Source of the DNA: Clostridia bacterium | GTDB lineage: Bacteria > Bacillota > DSM-521 > Neomoorellales > SLTJ01 | Length of the DNA: 5,189 nt | NCBI GenBank assembly: GCA_014360105.1 | Contig: JACIYD010000138.1 | Coordinates: 1-5,189 of the forward strand | Reading direction: 5' to 3' | Shown: one piece after another, positions 2,608 through 5,189 of the stretch | Layout of the letters: every line of letters starts with the position of its first letter | Numbering within the stretch: the stretch's first letter is position 1 | Translations under genes and position numbers: made by a program | The notes under the pieces: model-generated | The model's input: the letters and a program-made list of their open reading frames with translations, nothing else | Told to the model about the DNA's origin: nothing | Databases searched by the model: none

Positions 2608-5189
2608 ATGCCTGACCAAACTTTCGTCCACCTGCACCTGCACTCTCCCTTTTCCTTCCGCGACGGGGCGAGCCCCGTGGATGCGTTGGTGGCCAGAGCG
2701 GCTGCCCTGGACATGCCGGCCCTGGCCCTCACAGACCACAACAACGTGAGCGCGGCGGTGCGCTTTGCCCGCGCGGCGCAAGAAGCCGGAATCAAACCCA
2801 TCCAGGGGGCCGAGGTCACCCTGGCCGGCGGTTTCCACCTCACCTTGCTGGCCCAGGATCCGGACGGCTACGCCAACCTCTGCCGCCTGCTCACCCGTGC
2901 TCACCTCGCCAATCCGCGCGGCCGGCCCCGCTGTGCCTGGGAGGACCTGGTGCGTTACCGGGAGGGGTTGATTGCCCTTTCGGGCTGCCGCCGGGGGGAA
3001 ATCCCCCGCCTGATCCTCGCGCGGCGTTACGCGGAGGCGGAAAGCGCCGCCCGCCGCTACCGGCAGCTCTGGCAGGACCGCTTCTACCTGGAGCTCCAGG
3101 GCACGCTCTTGCCCGGCGACCGCTTTTTAAACCACCGGCTGGTGGAGCTGGGGCAGGCCCTGGGCATCGGCGTGGTGGCCACGAATAACGTCCACTATGC
3201 CGCGCGGGAAGACTTCCCGGTGCACGATCTCCTCACCTGTGTTAGGCTGGGGATTACCCTCGAGGAGGTTCACCCCGAGCGCCCGCTAAACGACGAAGCC
3301 TACCTCAAGAGCGCCAAGACTATGGCCGCCTCCTTCGCCTGGTGCCCGGAGGCGCTCGCCAACACCCTGGAGATCGCCGCGCGCTGCCGGCCGGCCCTGG
3401 CCCTGGAGGAAAGGCGTTACCCCAAATTTCCCTTGGCGTCGGGCCAAGCGGCGGACGCCCTCCTGCGGGAACTGGTCTATCGGGGTGCGAGGGAGCGTTA
3501 CCGCTCCCTCACCGCGGCGGTGCGGCAGCGGCTGGAAAAGGAGCTTGGGGTGATTGCACGCCTGGGCTATGCCGATTATTTCCTGGTCGTCTGGGACATC
3601 GCCGAGTACGCCCGCTCCAGGGGAATTCGCTTTTCCGGCCGCGGTTCGGCCGGGGCGAGTGCGGTGGCCTACTGTCTTTACCTCACCGAGGTGGACCCGA
3701 TTGCCCGGAACCTGGCCTTCGAGCGCTTTTTGAGCCTGGAGCGGGCGGAAAAGCCCGACATCGACCTCGACTTCGACGCGCGCCGCCGGGATGAGGTGGC
3801 CGGGTACGTCTACCGCAAATACGGGGAAGAGAGGGTGGCGGCCGTGGCCACCTACTCCACCTACCAGGCCAGGTCGGCGGTGCGCGACCTGGGCAAGGCG
3901 CTGGGCTATGCCGGGGAAGAGCTGGATGCCCTGGCCAAAAGTCTGCCTTACCTCCCGGCAGACCACATCGCCCCGGCGCTCGCGCAATACCCCGAGCTGC
4001 GCCGCGGCCCCTGGCGCGAGGCGCGCTACCGCCGTCTTTTTGCCGCCTGCGCCCGCATCGCCGGGTTCCCCCGCTTCCTCGGCACCCACCTGGGGGGTCT
4101 TATCGTCAGTGATCGCCCCATCACCACGGTTACGCCTTTGGAGCTGGCGGCCAAGGGGGTGAAAATCGCCCAGTTCGACCGGGACGACGTGGAGGACCTG
4201 AACCTGGTCAAGCTCGACCTCCTCTCCTTGAAGGCGTTGAGCGTCCTGGAGGACGCGGCCGAGGAGGTGCGGGCGCAAGTGCCCGGGTTTGACTATCGCC
4301 GGCTTCCCCTTGACGATGCGGCCACCTACCGGCTGCTTCACCGGGGAAAAACGGTGGGGGTCTTTCAACTGGAAAGCCCGGCGCAGCGGGCCTTGCAGAC
4401 AAGGCTTGAGGCGGCGCACATTGAAGACCTGGTGGCGAGCCTTGCCCTCATCCGGCCCGGTCCCATCAAGGGGAACATGGTGGACCCCTTCGTCGCCCGG
4501 CGGCGGGGCGAAGAGCCGGTAAGCTATCTTCACCCGAAGCTTAAACCCATCCTGGAGAAGACCTACGGCGTGGTCCTCTTCCAGGAGCAGGTGATCGCCA
4601 TCGCCACGGAACTGGCCGGCTTTACCCCCGGGGAGGCGGATAAATTGCGGCGGCTGATGACCCACGCCCGCTCCCACGGGGAGATGCGGGCCGTGGGCGA
4701 GGAGTTCGTGCGCCGGGCGGCGGCAAGGGGCATCGCCGCAGAGACGGCGCGGGCCGTTTTCGCCTGCCTCGAGGGCTATGCCAGTTACGGCTTTTGCGAG
4801 GCGCACGCCGCCGCCTTCGCCATCACCTCTTACTGGACGGCCTATCTCGCGGCGCACCATCCGGCGCCGTTTTTTGCCGCCCTTTTGAACAACCAGCCCA
4901 TGGGCTACTACGCCCCCGCCACCCTGGTCAACGAAGCGCGGCACCGGGGGATCAGGTTTTTGCCGCCGGATATCAACGCGAGCGGCGAAAGATTTACCCT
5001 CGAAGAGGGTGGCCTGCGCGTGCCCCTCTCTCGGGTAAAGGGGATGGGTGCGGGTACTCTTGCGGCCATCCTCCGCGAGCGGGCCAGAGCCCCCTTTGCC
5101 TCGCTCGCCGACTTTTACCAAATGACGCGGGTCGACCGGGATCTTTTGGAAAACCTGGTCCGCTGCGGCGCCTTTGACCGGCTTCATCC
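2608..5189 (+). CDS. dnaE2: Error-prone DNA polymerase III alpha subunit DnaE2 (ImuC), 3' end beyond window
   Basis: C-family polymerase for translesion synthesis in SOS mutagenesis, acting with an ImuB-like partner at the beta clamp. The frame is open for 860 codons to the edge; the family is about 1,050-1,100 residues. PHP domain about 1-270: HLHLH (8-12), D19, TDHNN (42-46), E69, H77, C127 and TNNVHY (192-197). Polymerase core: GRGSAGAS (344-351), PDIDLDF (383-389) with catalytic D384 and D386, third catalytic Asp in VKLD (D537), VGVFQLES (583-590), IRPGPIKGNMV (615-625), YGVVLFQEQV (653-662), YGFCEAHAAAFA (727-738). The helix-hairpin-helix region has begun at the edge; the OB fold is not visible. 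IRPGPI and GFCEAHA are the DnaE2 style rather than replicative DnaE. ATG 2608 precedes the PHP motif correctly; ribosome site AAGGT is weak and 12 bases away, so coupling to the upstream gene is likely. Confidence 0.96.
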   Translation, partial: MPDQTFVHLHLHSPFSFRDGASPVDALVARAAALDMPALALTDHNNVSAAVRFARAAQEAGIKPIQGAEVTLAGGFHLTLLAQDPDGYANLCRLLTRAHLANPRGRPRCAWEDLVRYREGLIALSGCRRGEIPRLILARRYAEAESAARRYRQLWQDRFYLELQGTLLPGDRFLNHRLVELGQALGIGVVATNNVHYAAREDFPVHDLLTCVRLGITLEEVHPERPLNDEAYLKSAKTMAASFAWCPEALANTLEIAARCRPALALEERRYPKFPLASGQAADALLRELVYRGARERYRSLTAAVRQRLEKELGVIARLGYADYFLVVWDIAEYARSRGIRFSGRGSAGASAVAYCLYLTEVDPIARNLAFERFLSLERAEKPDIDLDFDARRRDEVAGYVYRKYGEERVAAVATYSTYQARSAVRDLGKALGYAGEELDALAKSLPYLPADHIAPALAQYPELRRGPWREARYRRLFAACARIAGFPRFLGTHLGGLIVSDRPITTVTPLELAAKGVKIAQFDRDDVEDLNLVKLDLLSLKALSVLEDAAEEVRAQVPGFDYRRLPLDDAATYRLLHRGKTVGVFQLESPAQRALQTRLEAAHIEDLVASLALIRPGPIKGNMVDPFVARRRGEEPVSYLHPKLKPILEKTYGVVLFQEQVIAIATELAGFTPGEADKLRRLMTHARSHGEMRAVGEEFVRRAAARGIAAETARAVFACLEGYASYGFCEAHAAAFAITSYWTAYLAAHHPAPFFAALLNNQPMGYYAPATLVNEARHRGIRFLPPDINASGERFTLEEGGLRVPLSRVKGMGAGTLAAILRERARAPFASLADFYQMTRVDRDLLENLVRCGAFDRLH

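Noticed and set aside
1878..2843. 321-aa minus-strand open frame across the little-finger and DUF6504 genes
   Set aside because: Arg/Pro-rich shadow product; three real genes with motifs and coupling lie on the other strand.
3286..5187. 633-aa open frame on the minus strand opposite dnaE2
   Set aside because: Antisense shadow caused by high GC; the plus strand carries all DnaE2 motifs continuously across the same bases.
1..5189. CRISPR arrays, tRNA or rRNA genes, transposase genes
   Set aside because: No regularly spaced identical repeats, no tRNA-like cloverleaf and no transposase motifs were seen.

Overview
The window looks like GC-rich bacterial DNA, and the protein families suggest a Firmicute of the Moorella/Desulfotomaculum kind. 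That assignment is inferred from protein style, a tyrosine-cluster BY-kinase, strong GGAGG ribosome sites and GTG/TTG starts; no rRNA or other marker fixes it. It holds the end of one gene from a probable exopolysaccharide locus, then a divergent SOS-type mutagenesis cassette: a self-cleaving repressor on the minus strand and three plus-strand genes ending in an error-prone DNA polymerase III alpha subunit (DnaE2/ImuC).

Layout. 1-386 (+): C-terminal part of a CpsD/CapB-type tyrosine kinase, followed by an intrinsic terminator (423-447). 396-1253 (-): repressor with an XRE-type helix-turn-helix, a charged probable coiled-coil linker and a LexA-like S24 autoprotease domain; it converges on the kinase and its last codons lie over the kinase terminator. 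1254-1772: a 519-base intergenic region with no convincing gene but dense structure. 1773-2315 (+): a 180-aa protein that is only the little-finger domain of a Y-family DNA polymerase plus a beta-clamp-binding motif (QLALF). 2372-2605 (+): a small W-rich protein of the DUF6504 type. 2608-5189 (+): DnaE2, open at the window edge after 860 codons.

The intergenic region contains a perfect-armed CTAGA-N3-TCTAG palindrome, two more CTAGATGT sites, an ungapped 37+37 base inverted repeat with CTAGATGTC in its loop, a second diverged copy of the left half of that hairpin about 270 bp away, and between them a 149-base stretch that can fold into a closed multi-branch structure. A good sigma-70 promoter (TTGACT-17-TACAAT) overlaps the last CTAGATGT site and drives the plus-strand genes. 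All six CTAG tetranucleotides of the window lie in this region or its edge (1277-1734).

Working model (inference). The XRE-S24 repressor binds CTAGATGT-type sites, represses itself and the polymerase operon, and is inactivated by RecA-stimulated self-cleavage between A160 and G161. The induced operon then makes DnaE2, a clamp-tethering protein that has kept only the binding end of an ImuB/DinB-like polymerase, and a small accessory protein. No ImuA and no Y-family catalytic core are visible. The most unusual points are the stand-alone little-finger protein and the structured, partly duplicated element between repressor and operon.
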